25,559 nucleotides of DNA. Source: Priapulus caudatus (taxonomy: Eukaryota > Priapulida > Priapulimorpha > Priapulimorphida > Priapulidae). The stretch lies in the NCBI RefSeq assembly GCF_000485595.1, contig NW_014577132.1, positions 303,249 through 328,807 on the forward strand, in the 5' to 3' direction. The first letter of the stretch is position 1. The number at the start of each line of letters is the position of its first letter. The position numbers and the translations under genes were made by a program. The notes under the pieces were generated by a model that searched no databases, had not been told where the DNA came from, and worked only from the letters and a program-made list of their open reading frames with translations. Of this stretch, positions 1 through 9,658 are shown piece after piece.

Positions 1-112
1 GCGCGCGCCGGCGCACGCACGCACGCACGCACCGAGGCCAAACACACACACACACCACACACACACCACACACACACACAACACACACACACATATATAA
101 TATATATTATAC
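1..112. repeat. (GCAC)n and (CA)n microsatellite
   Basis: The first bases are GCGC- and GCAC-rich and run into an interrupted CA tract, then a short TA-rich stretch. It lies directly upstream of the remnant of the first GYGGYG peptide copy and probably occupies its intron. No coding signal is seen. Confidence 0.9.
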
Positions 113-197
113 TATATGTGGCAGCTAGCCCTGCATCCGTATGTTGCCGATACATTACAGCGACGACGTTTATGGACTATAGTGCATTTATTCTCAG

Positions 198-479
198 GTC
201 ATCGCTTTGGCCGCCGCGCAGTACGGCCATGCGTGGTTACGGCGGCAATGGCGGATACGGTGGATACGGTCTCGCGGAGGTTATTTGGGATACGGGTCAT
301 GGGGCAGGATATGGAGGATACGGGTAATGGAGCAGGATATGGAGGATACGGTTTGACAAGCGGACAGCGGTACTTTCGCTGGCGCACCGCGCTCCCTACG
401 GCTACAGGAGGTTCGCACGTCGCACGGTGTAACGGCGGAAGAGGATTCGGATACAACTATGGCGGTTACGGGAGATTAG
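198..479 (+). pseudogene. Broken paralog of the secreted GYGGYG-repeat peptide (last exon only)
   Basis: This stretch aligns along its whole length with the last exon of the intact gene at 4928-5233. It begins at an AG acceptor (bases 196-197, after TTTATTCTC), so the splice position is kept, and it ends at a TAG at 477-479 corresponding to the intact stop. It encodes the end of the signal peptide (VIALAAA), GYGGYG repeats, then the TSGQ and RAPYGYR-like tail, but only if the frame is changed repeatedly. By eye I count about nine one-base insertions and three one-base deletions, while base substitutions are modest. It has three 9-residue repeat units where the intact copy has four. No signal-peptide start exon is seen upstream; the window begins too close. 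An AATAAA at 672-677 could have been its poly(A) signal. Either it is a pseudogene, or a real gene read through poor-quality sequence; the indel-heavy pattern leaves both open. Confidence 0.75.
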
Positions 480-671
480 ACATCTTCGTGGATAATTATT
501 GTAAAAATGTAATTTTTAATGCGATATTTTAACGGGATGATATTTACATGGCCGGCGTCATGAGCTGACGAAACAGTATGGCTGTATACGCAAGCTCTCG
601 TTTCTCTGCTGAAACTTTCAGAACTTTTGATGAAAATGTATACGCAATGCTTTGCAAACTTCTAAATTATC

Positions 672-677
672 AATAAA
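672..677 (+). promoter_or_regulatory. Possible poly(A) signal AATAAA
   Basis: A canonical AATAAA lies about 190 bases after the stop of the broken peptide copy, in AT-rich sequence. This is a plausible 3'-end signal by position only; the hexamer is common by chance in such DNA. Confidence 0.35.
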
Positions 678-699
678 ATGAATTCACGTTCACGTCAAT

Positions 700-3600
700 A
701 ATTGTTGTATTTGCAATGTTAATATAATTAGTGCTTAATATGGAGCTGGCTGGTCATTCTTCGATTGGCCGATATATTGACATGAACAATAATATATTTC
801 ATCAGCCGCACAAAACATGAAACGTACACGTTTATGTTTCTCTCACTTTAGCCGAGATTTTAACATGAGTCATTACGCGTAATTACTGATAAAGAATCTC
901 TATGTTGCTTGCCCCCCTTATTCTGGGGAATTTATATCCAATAACTTCTGGCTGTTCTCTATATATATCAGGAGTTAGATAATAGGAATTTTTGGAAATT
1001 AGGAAACTATGGCGACTATTTATAGAGAATATAGGGAATATTTCCCCTATTATCTACTCCTCATATATATACTATACCATCTCTAATATTTAAACTAATA
1101 TAATATAGCGATTATATATAGATATATATATATATATACTAACTATACCTACTTATATCATATCATTCATGTGTTATTTGTATCTACTCTCAAACATTCG
1201 GTCATAGTTCACTTTCCGTCGTCGTAATTCCCGCTGGCATATTCTTACTTGCAGCAGTCTATGAGGGACAAAAGGAAATTAGCCATCTAGATTGCGAAGA
1301 AAACTAAACAAATATACATGATAAATCTACATACGTATAAAATAATAATTGTAATGAACAATAGAGTAAAATTATCATTTCAGTGTAATTGAAACTTTAC
1401 CAAATACATGTCCTGTCGACATTACTCAGTTGAATCACGAATTCATGTCCCGTAGGCTACGGAACTGCAATGGAACCACATAGATAAACTACATACGTGC
1501 CCTTAAACTGGATACATAATAAATTATTATAACGAACTCGTTATACTCCAACACAACATACACGGCGTAGTCTTTATTCACATATTTCACTGTTTAGGTC
1601 GTGTATATCCGAGCATCGGTCCTTCGGTCTCTAGAGTTGCGATCTCGTAATTTAAATATGGTTGGAATTCGGGATTAATTATGGTGCTCGCGCCAGCCGA
1701 TGTCATATTTGGCAACATTTATTTTTGTTTTAATATTTTTTCTGCACAAATCTTGAATCTCCACTTCGCATGCTACATTCACCACCGTCTATGCATTTTG
1801 TTAAAGCCGTATATTAGCATATATCCTGCCATTTATTGCTTCTACAACTATAACAATTTGTATACGATTGTCCCTTAGCGACAGCACAGACGTTATTCCC
1901 GTCAGATAATTGCAAACTATTATTGACAATAATTCGAAAAAGTGCACTGTGCTAGATGACATGATGTAGCTGGAGTGATCTTTTAAACCAATGCAAACAT
2001 AACCTTATCAGCAAGTAAATGTGGTGGCGTCAGGGTTTAATGTTTTCACTAACAGCTAATAGTAGATCAAGCCTTCCTATGAGCTGCCACCCATTTACCA
2101 GATATAACAGATCTATAGTTCCGAATTGTTGTCTTCCTTGCAATAACGCAATGAAGTTCGGAGCGTAGCGCAGTCAGAAACCAGTACAGATGAAGAACTG
2201 CAGCTTGTGGTAGACGTCATATAAAAATGTATCAAGTTTGCAAGTTTCGGAGTAGCTTCACCAGGGTTTAGATTCATAATTGGCTCGTAGGCTATCTTGC
2301 GTAGCCACGCGTCCTACGAATGCCTCACTTAGACTCAAGCTAGGTCAGCATGTGCGTATATGCATGTGGTCGATCTATCGCGGCCACACTATGTTCTCGC
2401 AGCAATATTTCATATGACACAGTTTGTTGCTATAAGTCTAGCTTAATCCAACTAATTCTAAGATTCGCAGCACCGCGTATAACAATTAACCTAACAGATG
2501 TATGATAGCCCCTCACTCGCGCAATTCTTCACTAAAACGGACAAATATGTGAATGTTATGATAGATGAAGTGGGAGCAAGAAAGAGTGTATTATTTGCAC
2601 CATTCTCACTGGATGCGATTTTGACAAAGAAGTGAATAAAATGTGGGAAACGGTTAAAGCAGCTGTCAATATTAGGGGTCATCCTAGTTTGGGACCGGGA
2701 GTTTAGAAATCCGGGGGTCCTAAACGGGGAATGGGCTCAAGGTTGTTTGCTATGGTTGAGATAAGAACATTTTTGTTCATAGTATGAATGTCGAGCCCAA
2801 ACTTAATGGAATCTCCACAATCTTGGGAACGTGCTGCCAAAATTGCGGATTTCCCAGTTTGGCTGACCAATCTCAATATTGGGCATGTTGAAATCAGTCG
2901 GTTACTCAACTACTCCAATAATGGTGCGCATGCGTGTGTGTTTTTACTATATCACATAGCCTATTATACAGTATATTACACTACCTATATCACACATCGC
3001 TATATGTTATATATTGCAAACTGGGTATATAAGGGTTTCTTTAACATTATAGAAGTAGCTATTCGAATCAGTTGTTATTTTAATCAAGGTATTTTCAATT
3101 TGCATTTCAATTAAGGTGCCAAGCTCATTGAAAAAATACCATGATGGAATTCATGGTAATAAAAGCCTACTAATTCCACGTTTGTTCAACCGCTGCCTAC
3201 CTTGCCCAAACTAGGGATTTTCCTGATATTTATGTTTGATAGAGTCGTCAAATTTCTAAACTAAGACGCCAAACACACACACAAGACAGAAAACATGAGA
3301 ACTCTTACTAATAATGCAACCCTCGCTAGTATGCCGATTCCAAGTTTGCGTAACCCCTGCTTAACTTGCCCAAGTGCAACCACTGTTACGTTCAGGGAGA
3401 GTGTTCCATATAACGACGTAATTAACCGCATTTATATACAGGTGCAATTGTACCAGAAAACGTAGCCGTTGTTCGCTAGTCTGAGATAACCTTGGTCCTT
3501 CCAGCAATATCATGTGTACGTAATCGGAGGCTCCAACTCATAAACGCCGTAAATTGTTCGCGCTTATCAAGCTCATTGTCTGTCCGGTAGAACGCTATAC

Positions 3601-3798
3601 CGTGACGGGAAATCGCGTTAGATTACTTGACTCTCTATTTAGATCTGCAGCAAATGCTCTGACTAGTCAGGAACAAGCGAGTCACTATTCGAACCCGAGA
3701 ACATATGTATGTAGCTATTTATTCGATGAGAAGGTTGGGATAATCATGATCGCTGCCTCATCGAGACACTGAACGCGCAAATTACTGTTCGCATTGAT
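700..3798. other. Intergenic, AT-rich, no supported gene
   Basis: Between the two peptide copies there is about 3 kb of AT-rich DNA. It includes the foldback at 961-1070, a TA microsatellite near 1103-1137, and two short open blocks in different frames at 2498-2706. A degenerate direct repeat of about 35 bp (core CTTGCCCAA) occurs near 3180 and 3340. Open frames here are short and of unremarkable composition; none is called as a gene. Confidence 0.6.
961..1070. repeat. Imperfect inverted repeat (foldback)
   Basis: The left arm at 961-989 (ATATATATCAGGAGTTAGAT and on) is the near reverse complement of the right arm at 1042-1070. Arms are about 28 bp with a few mismatches and gaps, separated by about 50 bp of AT-rich DNA. 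This looks like a small foldback or MITE remnant. No clear target duplication is visible. Confidence 0.5.
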
Positions 3799-3908
3799 GC
3801 ATCGATTGTATACGCATTGTACGCATCGATAAATGTTGCAATCACCGCGTAACCATGGGTCGGACGCAGTAGAATCGCTATAAAAGGACGTGTAGAGATC
3901 TCTACATC
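3799..3908 (+). promoter_or_regulatory. Core promoter of the intact GYGGYG peptide gene
   Basis: TATAAAAG at 3879-3886 is a strong TATA box. A perfect 16-bp palindrome, TGTAGAGATCTCTACA, follows at 3891-3906 and ends where transcription should begin, about 30 bp after the TATA box. Upstream, GCATCGAT occurs at 3799-3806 and 3823-3830, and TACGCAT occurs twice between and across them. These repeated short motifs just upstream of a TATA box look like factor-binding sites. The start site is inferred from spacing only. Confidence 0.6.
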
Positions 3909-3966
3909 ATCCACTCGCTTCTGATCGCTCTGTGAAGACTATCGTCAGCACTCGTCCAACCACAAG
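3909..3966 (+). other. Predicted 5'-untranslated first exon
   Basis: The exon runs from the inferred start site to a donor reading CACAAG/GTATCG, cut after 3966. Its partner acceptor would be TTTCTCTTGCAG ending at 4735, a good pyrimidine tract plus CAG placed four bases before the start codon at 4740. The intron would be 769 bp. The exon has no ATG. The pairing is inferred from splice consensus and the TATA box; the exact 5' end is uncertain. Confidence 0.5.
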
Positions 3967-4739
3967 GTATCGTATGACGCCATTTTCGCTTTTTTTAATA
4001 TATCTGAGCATAGCATATATATTGTGTTGCGCGAGTTAGTGTATATATGCGCTGAATGACACGTTCGGATATTTTGACAAACTTATTCAACTACTTTCTG
4101 AAAAAAAACACCACAGGAAATGTCTTTAATGTAGAGAACTATTAGGCCTATATCCATTCTTGGCGCCCACTTAGTATGGTAAGCAAATAAGGTCGTAATT
4201 CGGCTGTAGTTTGGAAAGAGATGTACCAGCCAGAGAGCCAGAGACTCGCGAACTTGTGTAGGTGGCATATAGATGAATAGGGATCAGATCTCTTTTTGTA
4301 GATCTTTCAAGCTACCTATACCTGCCTTAATTTTTCCTACCTACCGGCACGTGGCCATGCTACTACCGTCCCGCAAGCGTCTAGATTTTCAGTACTTGTA
4401 CTTGTATCTATTAGCACATGAATCAGTAGTATCAGCTTTTCGCTATGCGTGATTATTGATGCAAAACGTTACTTCTTGCCTACTCTCTAATGATTCTCTT
4501 AGTGCGATGACCAGCCAACTTTTTCACGTTTACTGAACTCATCCCGTATTATACGTTCACTTATACGCGTAATATGTGTATATGTGCGTATGTGTGCGTT
4601 CACGTATTATGCATATCACTTATATCCGTCGCGCCGCGTGTCCGGCCGGTGGTGTAGGAGTTTTGCGAGCCAGGCGCAAGGACGCACGAGGGCACACACA
4701 CATTACAGTATAGATCTCATTCCTTTCTCTTGCAGAATC

Positions 4740-5233
4740 ATGAAGGTCGCTCTCTGTATTCTGGGACTCTTTGCAGTAAGTATACCAATGAGTTGTGGTG
4801 TGAATAAAAGTTAATAATAAGTTAAATATCTGCTTCACCTTTCATGGTCGTGCTTGCCAAACTGGCCCTAGACTTAATTATACTATATTAATGAAACCCT
4901 GCTTATGACCAATGTATCGATTTTCAGATAATCGCATTGGCCGCCGCGGAACACTGGGGCCATGGTGGTTACGGCGGCTATGGCGGATACGGTGGATACG
5001 GTCTCGCCGGAGGTTACGGCGGATACGGTCATGCAGCAGGATATGGTGGATACGGTCATGGAGCAGGATATGGAGGATACGGTAATGGAGCAGGATATGG
5101 AGGATACGGTCTGACAAGCGGACAGGGCACTTTTGCTGGCCACCGTGCTCCCTACGGCTACAGAGGTTACGCACGTCGCCACGTGTACGGCGGAAGAGGA
5201 TTCGGATACAACTATGGCGGATACGGACATTAA
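4740..5233 (+). CDS. Secreted Gly/Tyr-rich GYGGYG-repeat peptide (two coding exons: 4740-4775 and 4928-5233)
   Basis: Coding exon 1 (4740-4775) gives MKVALCILGLFA and ends at a GTAAGT donor (4776). Coding exon 2 starts after TTTTCAG (4927) in phase 0 and ends at TAA 5231-5233. The 113-residue product has a clear signal peptide, probably cut after the AAA at residues 17-19. By hand count the 94-residue mature part is about 44% Gly and 20% Tyr. Residues 38-73 are four 9-residue units of the form xxAGYGGYG, encoded by 27-bp tandem repeats (5003-5110). The tail is less regular, with a dibasic RR at residues 95-96 that could be a processing site. No cysteine is present in the mature part. Similar YGGYG peptides include the antimicrobial nlp/cnc peptides of nematodes, and Gly-Tyr-rich cuticle, eggshell or shell-matrix proteins; composition alone cannot choose between these. 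A broken paralog lies at 198-479. No AATAAA is seen within about 250 bases of the stop. Confidence 0.85.
5003..5110 (+). repeat. 27-bp coding tandem repeat, four units
   Basis: Four in-frame 27-bp units encode LAGGYGGYG, HAAGYGGYG, HGAGYGGYG and NGAGYGGYG. The paralog at 198-479 has three units, so unit gain or loss has occurred since the two copies split. Confidence 0.85.
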
Positions 5234-6590
5234 AATACTCCATTAGATATGATGCTTAAATAATAATAATTTCTAAATTTGTGACCAGCAGTGATCACGT
5301 CGCAAAATATTACAACGATGTTAAAAAACAACGAGGGTTTTTTTATGGCACGGTGATTTTATTAGGTTGTTGTCATCGCGAATTCTTTTTATACGTCATT
5401 GCAAACGCCAATTAGATTATAATGTAAAGTGCTAAAATATATTGTAACATAATTGTGCAAATTCTTTTTTAATGTTTATTTTATTATAAAAAGAAACGAT
5501 AGGTAATGAACGATCAACAAGAGCAATAGCAACAACACCAACCACAATAACGCCAATAACAAAAACAGCCATAAACCTTTTACAATAATGTTCACTTATT
5601 TACGTCTATGCACTTGATGCCAAGAAACGTACACTTAAATTCCAAAACGCGCTATGTTCTGTAGCAGTGTATAAACATTTTTAAACTATCAGAGACACCA
5701 TGCGCACACATCAGCGCTGTCATCAGACCTTAAATCATCGTCTAGAGCGTCTATATCTGTGGAAAGAACAACTGTCTGCGTTGCAATAGTGAATATGCTA
5801 AGTCACCCGTGTAAAGGCTTTCCGTAATGAATTCGCGCGCGGGGTTAAAAGCACAGAAATGCGTGGATCTTTTTTTAATCGCACGCGTGAGATATTCTTT
5901 AGCGCCTCTCCATCGGCCAAACGGTTTCGCGAGAGAAAACGGCTAGTGTAGTGAGCACTTAGGAAGTCGTGAAAGGGAAATTGCTACCTGTAAACCCGTT
6001 TTATTTGCACGTACCATCAATAGAGATCCACGTTCTAAAGACCCTTTTAGCGTCAGCCTGCTGTTGTCCTCTTAAAATCAGAATTTTTTTTTCAACATGT
6101 TCTTCATATCTGTCGGCAGGTTTTAAATGGCATATCACACTCATACACCAGCACATAGTGCACCTGCCGCCACTGTCTGCTATGTCAATAGAATTTACAT
6201 ATGCAACGCTGTACGTATATGCGTTCGCGGTCATCGTATTCAGAAATAATTATAAGTCTTAACATTAGTCCATTAACTTTGACTCGTATAGTAGACCGTT
6301 GACAGAAACATCACAAAATTACGGAAACGAAAAATCTCATAAAATTTCCTCTTAACATTACGAGATCTTAACCCCTCTCCGGCCTCTCGTAACTTTAAAA
6401 CAAATGTGAAAATAACACATTTACACATAGAATTGCAATTATAGTAATATTAGGTTTGATATTAATTCGTAAAACGTGTTCTTTTCATGGAAAACACGTC
6501 AGAAACACTACATATCTACCGATCGCGTGCCAAAACAAACGTGTACAAGTGGCGTTTAATTTGTTCTTTTGTTTTTGGATATTTTGATGA
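5234..6590. other. Intergenic, no feature seen
   Basis: AT-rich DNA follows the peptide gene. A TATAAA near 5486 might act as a weak poly(A) signal, but nothing confirms it. No ORF of convincing composition and no recognisable repeat were found. Confidence 0.5.
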
Positions 6591-6679
6591 GCCATGACCA
6601 CTGATCTCTATAATATAATCATATTATATATTATATATATCTATAATATAATTATGTTATAGAGATCAGTGGCCATGAC
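6591..6679. mobile_element. 73-bp palindromic micro-MITE, copy A, with 8-bp target duplication
   Basis: The element spans 6599-6671 and both ends read CACTGATCTCTATAA inward. The arms match over about 30 bp with two mismatches, around an AT-rich centre. It is flanked by a perfect 8-bp direct repeat, GCCATGAC, at 6591-6598 and 6672-6679. Eight-bp duplications are typical of hAT and P superfamily transposases. A related copy lies at 10243-10287. It has no coding capacity, so it would have been moved in trans. Confidence 0.8.
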
Positions 6680-6794
6680 ACTTGTGTTTCTGTGCAGAAT
6701 ACATTCGTGAGCGTGTCGTTTTTTTCATCAGATATTTTTTATATGTGGTTAACCATCATCATGTATGAATTGGAATTTTGTGATCGAATCTCAT

Positions 6795-6850
6795 CCAATC
6801 AGCAGCCTTGTGACAGCAAACTGTCAAGTTCCTGTTATCGTAAGTTTTCC
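6795..6850 (+). repeat. Dispersed repeat copy 1 (ATCCAATCAGC family)
   Basis: The stretch with ATCCAATCAGCAGCCTTGTG and a following CCTGTTATCGTAAGTTT resembles 22447-22500 (ATCCAATCAGCTGCCTTATT, then CCTGTTATAGTAAATT) with the same order and spacing. It is probably a fragment of an old dispersed element. Confidence 0.45.
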
Positions 6851-7151
6851 CATAGTTGCGTAGATACAATTTAATGACAATGTAACCCACAGGCGCTTGG
6901 AACGTCTCAATAAATAAAAAAAGTAAATAAACACGAAATGTATTTACTACCAAAGTCTTAATGTTTCTCTACTCTATTTCGCCTATAATCACCTGTAAAT
7001 GCCGGTCAAATGCTCATCTGCAACACACAAGTACACCGCACGCTAGCTGCTGCACACTGACACATAAATATATATGGGTTCCATTACTCTTGTTGGGTTA
7101 CGTCATTATTGTAGCTGCGATTCGTTTCTGTCAACGCTATTCTCGTAACAT

Positions 7152-7190
7152 TAACATTAGTCGTAAGTGCTATCTTAGCACTAACATTAG
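7152..7190. repeat. Small hairpin flanked by direct repeats
   Basis: AGTGCTA (7166-7172) and TAGCACT (7176-7182) form a 7-bp stem with a 3-nt loop, and TAACATTAG flanks it at 7152-7160 and 7182-7190. It may be a chance structure or an insertion scar. Confidence 0.3.
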
Positions 7191-7654
7191 CATTAACTTT
7201 ACGATGTTTTTGACAACGGCCCCCTGGGTTCTTCTTAGAGCACAACTGGACGTATTTGCAGACAATAAGGTTTCCCTCATGCAAATAAAAATGTTGTTGC
7301 AATGGCCTATACTTGTATATGCTATTGTATATTAATTTAAGCACATAATTCGCTTTCCTTGCTGAATAATTTAATAGAGAGGGCTCAGAGGGGTTTATTT
7401 ACGATAATCATTTTCATATTACGATGGTATATTTATTCTCAGTTTTGTATCATTATTTAATTAAGATTAATGTAATCCTACATGTTAGAAAACACGTATG
7501 ATGTGTTTAAACATATTTAGACATTTTTGTTGTACTTAAACGAGTGATTCTAAACGGCTGAATAATATAGAATGTTAACATTTGTGTCGAGAATCATACA
7601 AAATGGGATATTTACACTATGTAAACTGTAAAGTCATCATTAAAAAAGTGGTGG

Positions 7655-7995
7655 GACCAGATGTGGTTCAAGAGCCTGCAAGGGAGCGAAGCGGCCGAGG
7701 GGAGAGCTGGGAGGGGTTATCCCCCGTCCAACGGTAAGCACTTTTCATATTTTTGATCTCTAAAAGGTTCATTTTCGCGCATTTTAATTGCAAGTATCGT
7801 TTACATGCCATAAACTATAGGTCAACGATGAATTTTCAAAACTTTCCATTTAAAATAATGCTTTTTTGATTTGTATATCGTTGATTCACTTGATTGTATC
7901 CAATCAGGGGCTTCGATCCATTTTGAGGATGGGGTGGCCCACTTACCCCCATTTTGGGGATATTTTGGGGATTATTTTGGGGATGGGGGTGTACT
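7655..7995. mobile_element. G-rich transposon-like fragments
   Basis: Two G-rich pieces, at about 7665-7735 (GGGAGCGAAGCGGCCGAGGG, then GGGTTATCCCCC) and about 7925-7995 (repeated ATTTTGGGGAT), resemble terminal sequences of DNA transposons seen in many invertebrate genomes. That resemblance is from general memory, not a search. Boundaries and superfamily are unknown, and no transposase frame is visible. Confidence 0.3.
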
Positions 7996-8208
7996 GGAGC
8001 AAACAATATATTTAGAATTTAACGTGTTAAAGTATGGTAGCTTCAACTATGATATCTTTATGTATCTCGTAAATTTATCTCAAAGCAAAATTTAAACTTG
8101 ACACTTTTCACATGTACCGGAATTACATACATTCACTGAGTGAAACATGTTTCTTTTTATGGATACTGAAGTCTGAGATAAAAAAAAAATACTGGAATTC
8201 CTTTTCCT

Positions 8209-8475
8209 TTAAAGATAGTAGCCCTCATTTGCAAAGCATCGTGGGAGGTCTCGAACAGATTTAGGCTCATTGTAACTTAAAATGAGGCCTCATCAAAGTA
8301 AACATATCACAGCATTGGATTTATTGTTATAATGTACAATTTAAATGTGAAATTAAACTCTTCTTAAAGAGACTGGAAGACGCCTTAAGAACTCAAAGAA
8401 AATATCCAATTGGCATCTACAAATGAAACTTTATGAAAATTGGGAAGGTGTGCAAATGAGGGCTGCTACCTTTAA
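8209..8475. mobile_element. 259-bp inverted-repeat element flanked by TTAA
   Basis: The element spans 8213-8471. Its left end (8213-8233, AGATAGTAGCCCTCATTTGC and one more base) is the reverse complement of its right end (8451-8471) with two mismatches in 21 bp. TTAA flanks it at 8209-8212 and 8472-8475. TTAA duplications are known for the piggyBac and Kolobok superfamilies; the AG start does not fit the usual CCC start of piggyBac. It encodes nothing, so it is a MITE. Confidence 0.7.
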
Positions 8476-8606
8476 TGTAAACACTGTATCTAAAGTAATA
8501 GACTTTTATTTACACTGTATCTGAAATGAAAGACACAACGAATACCGTCTTGACCCTGTAACCCGTAAACTGCAAAGGGTTTTTTGATGTTGGAGACTTT
8601 TAATGT

Positions 8607-9101
8607 GCTAAAACAGTAACGTAGCCAGGTTATATACTTAATGGTATATGCAGCGGGGACTTTACATGCAAGGTCTGCTTCCTATTTCTGAAGTGAAGTA
8701 TACTGATGAAATTTTATTATATAGAGCTATGCTAGGATAACCCCTCTACATTTTAAATTCATAATGTTTGCAAAATATTCTTATTTCCGAGAGATATTGC
8801 GCATGCGCGCGCACCGTTTCAGACGTGCAATACGGCCAACGGAAAAGTACGTAAATATAGCTTGTTGAAGGAGAGAGGGGTGGGAAACTGAGGGAAGGTC
8901 GCAGGGAAGACAGCCGAGGGGCGGTGGAAAGAGAAGGAGGCTGAGCCTGCGACAATGGAGACAAAGGGAAGGGCGAGCGGGGATAAAGTAGGAGTTTTGC
9001 ACCCTACATGCTAGGGCGCTCTCCTAACTATAAACACAGGTCTACTGATAAGAATTTATTACAGAAACCTATGTTGAGATATACCCTGACCATACTAAAT
9101 G
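8607..9101. repeat. Approx. 500-bp dispersed repeat, copy 1
   Basis: The unit begins GCTAAAACAGTAACGTAGCC and ends CCATACTAAATG, and it matches 9149-9658 in order throughout. It contains TGCGCATGCGC (8798-8808), an exact NRF1-type palindrome, and a purine-rich block near 8870-8985. On the minus strand a 72-residue open frame (8746-8964) resembles one in the second copy, probably because the purine tract has few stops. Likely a nonautonomous element. Confidence 0.75.
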
Positions 9102-9148
9102 CGTTTTAATCACAAAATAAAACTTCTCTGGTGAGATATTGCGCATGC

Positions 9149-9658
9149 GCTAAAACAGTAACGTAGCCAGATTATGTACTTAATGGTATATGCAGGCGGG
9201 GACCCTTACTGTGGCAAGGTCTGCCTTGCTATTTGTGAATTGGAGGTCTACTGATAGAATTTTGTCGCTTATCAAATCTATGTAAGGTTGCCACTTGCAT
9301 TTTTAAATTCCCAATTAATGTTTTGTAAATATTCTTCCTTCGGGCCGGAGATATTGCGCATGCTCGAGCACAGTTTCAGACGTGCAGTACGGCCAAAGGA
9401 AAAGTATGTAAATATAACTTGCTGAGGGAGAGAGGGGTAGGAAACTGAGAGAATGTGGCAGGGAAGACAGTCGAGGGTCGGTGGAAAGAGAAGGAGGCTG
9501 AGCGTGCGACGATGGAGACAAAGGAAAGGGCGGGCGGGAATAAAGTATGAGTTTTTAACCCTACAGGCTAAGGCGCTCTCCTAACTATAAACACAGGTCT
9601 ACTGATAAGAATTTATTACAGAAACCTATGTTGAGATATTTCCTGACCATACTAAATG
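9149..9658. repeat. Approx. 500-bp dispersed repeat, copy 2
   Basis: This is a direct repeat of 8607-9101. The last 100 bp (CTAACTATAAACACAGGTCT onward) is almost identical between copies, while the first 250 bp is more diverged and carries indels. The equivalent NRF1-type site is degraded here (9355-9365). The copy is preceded by an extra exact TGCGCATGCGC at 9140-9150, fused directly to the unit start. Confidence 0.75.

Noticed and set aside
116-532. A 138-codon open frame covering the broken peptide copy
   Set aside because: It runs through the exon in shifted frames and starts in the intron-like repeat; homology to the intact last exon gives a better reading.
3685-3705. GGGTTCGAATA on the minus strand, like a tRNA B-box
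   Set aside because: The flanking bases do not pair as a T-stem and no acceptor stem, anticodon arm or A-box is found at the right distance. The same holds for GGTTCGAATTC near 21750-21762.
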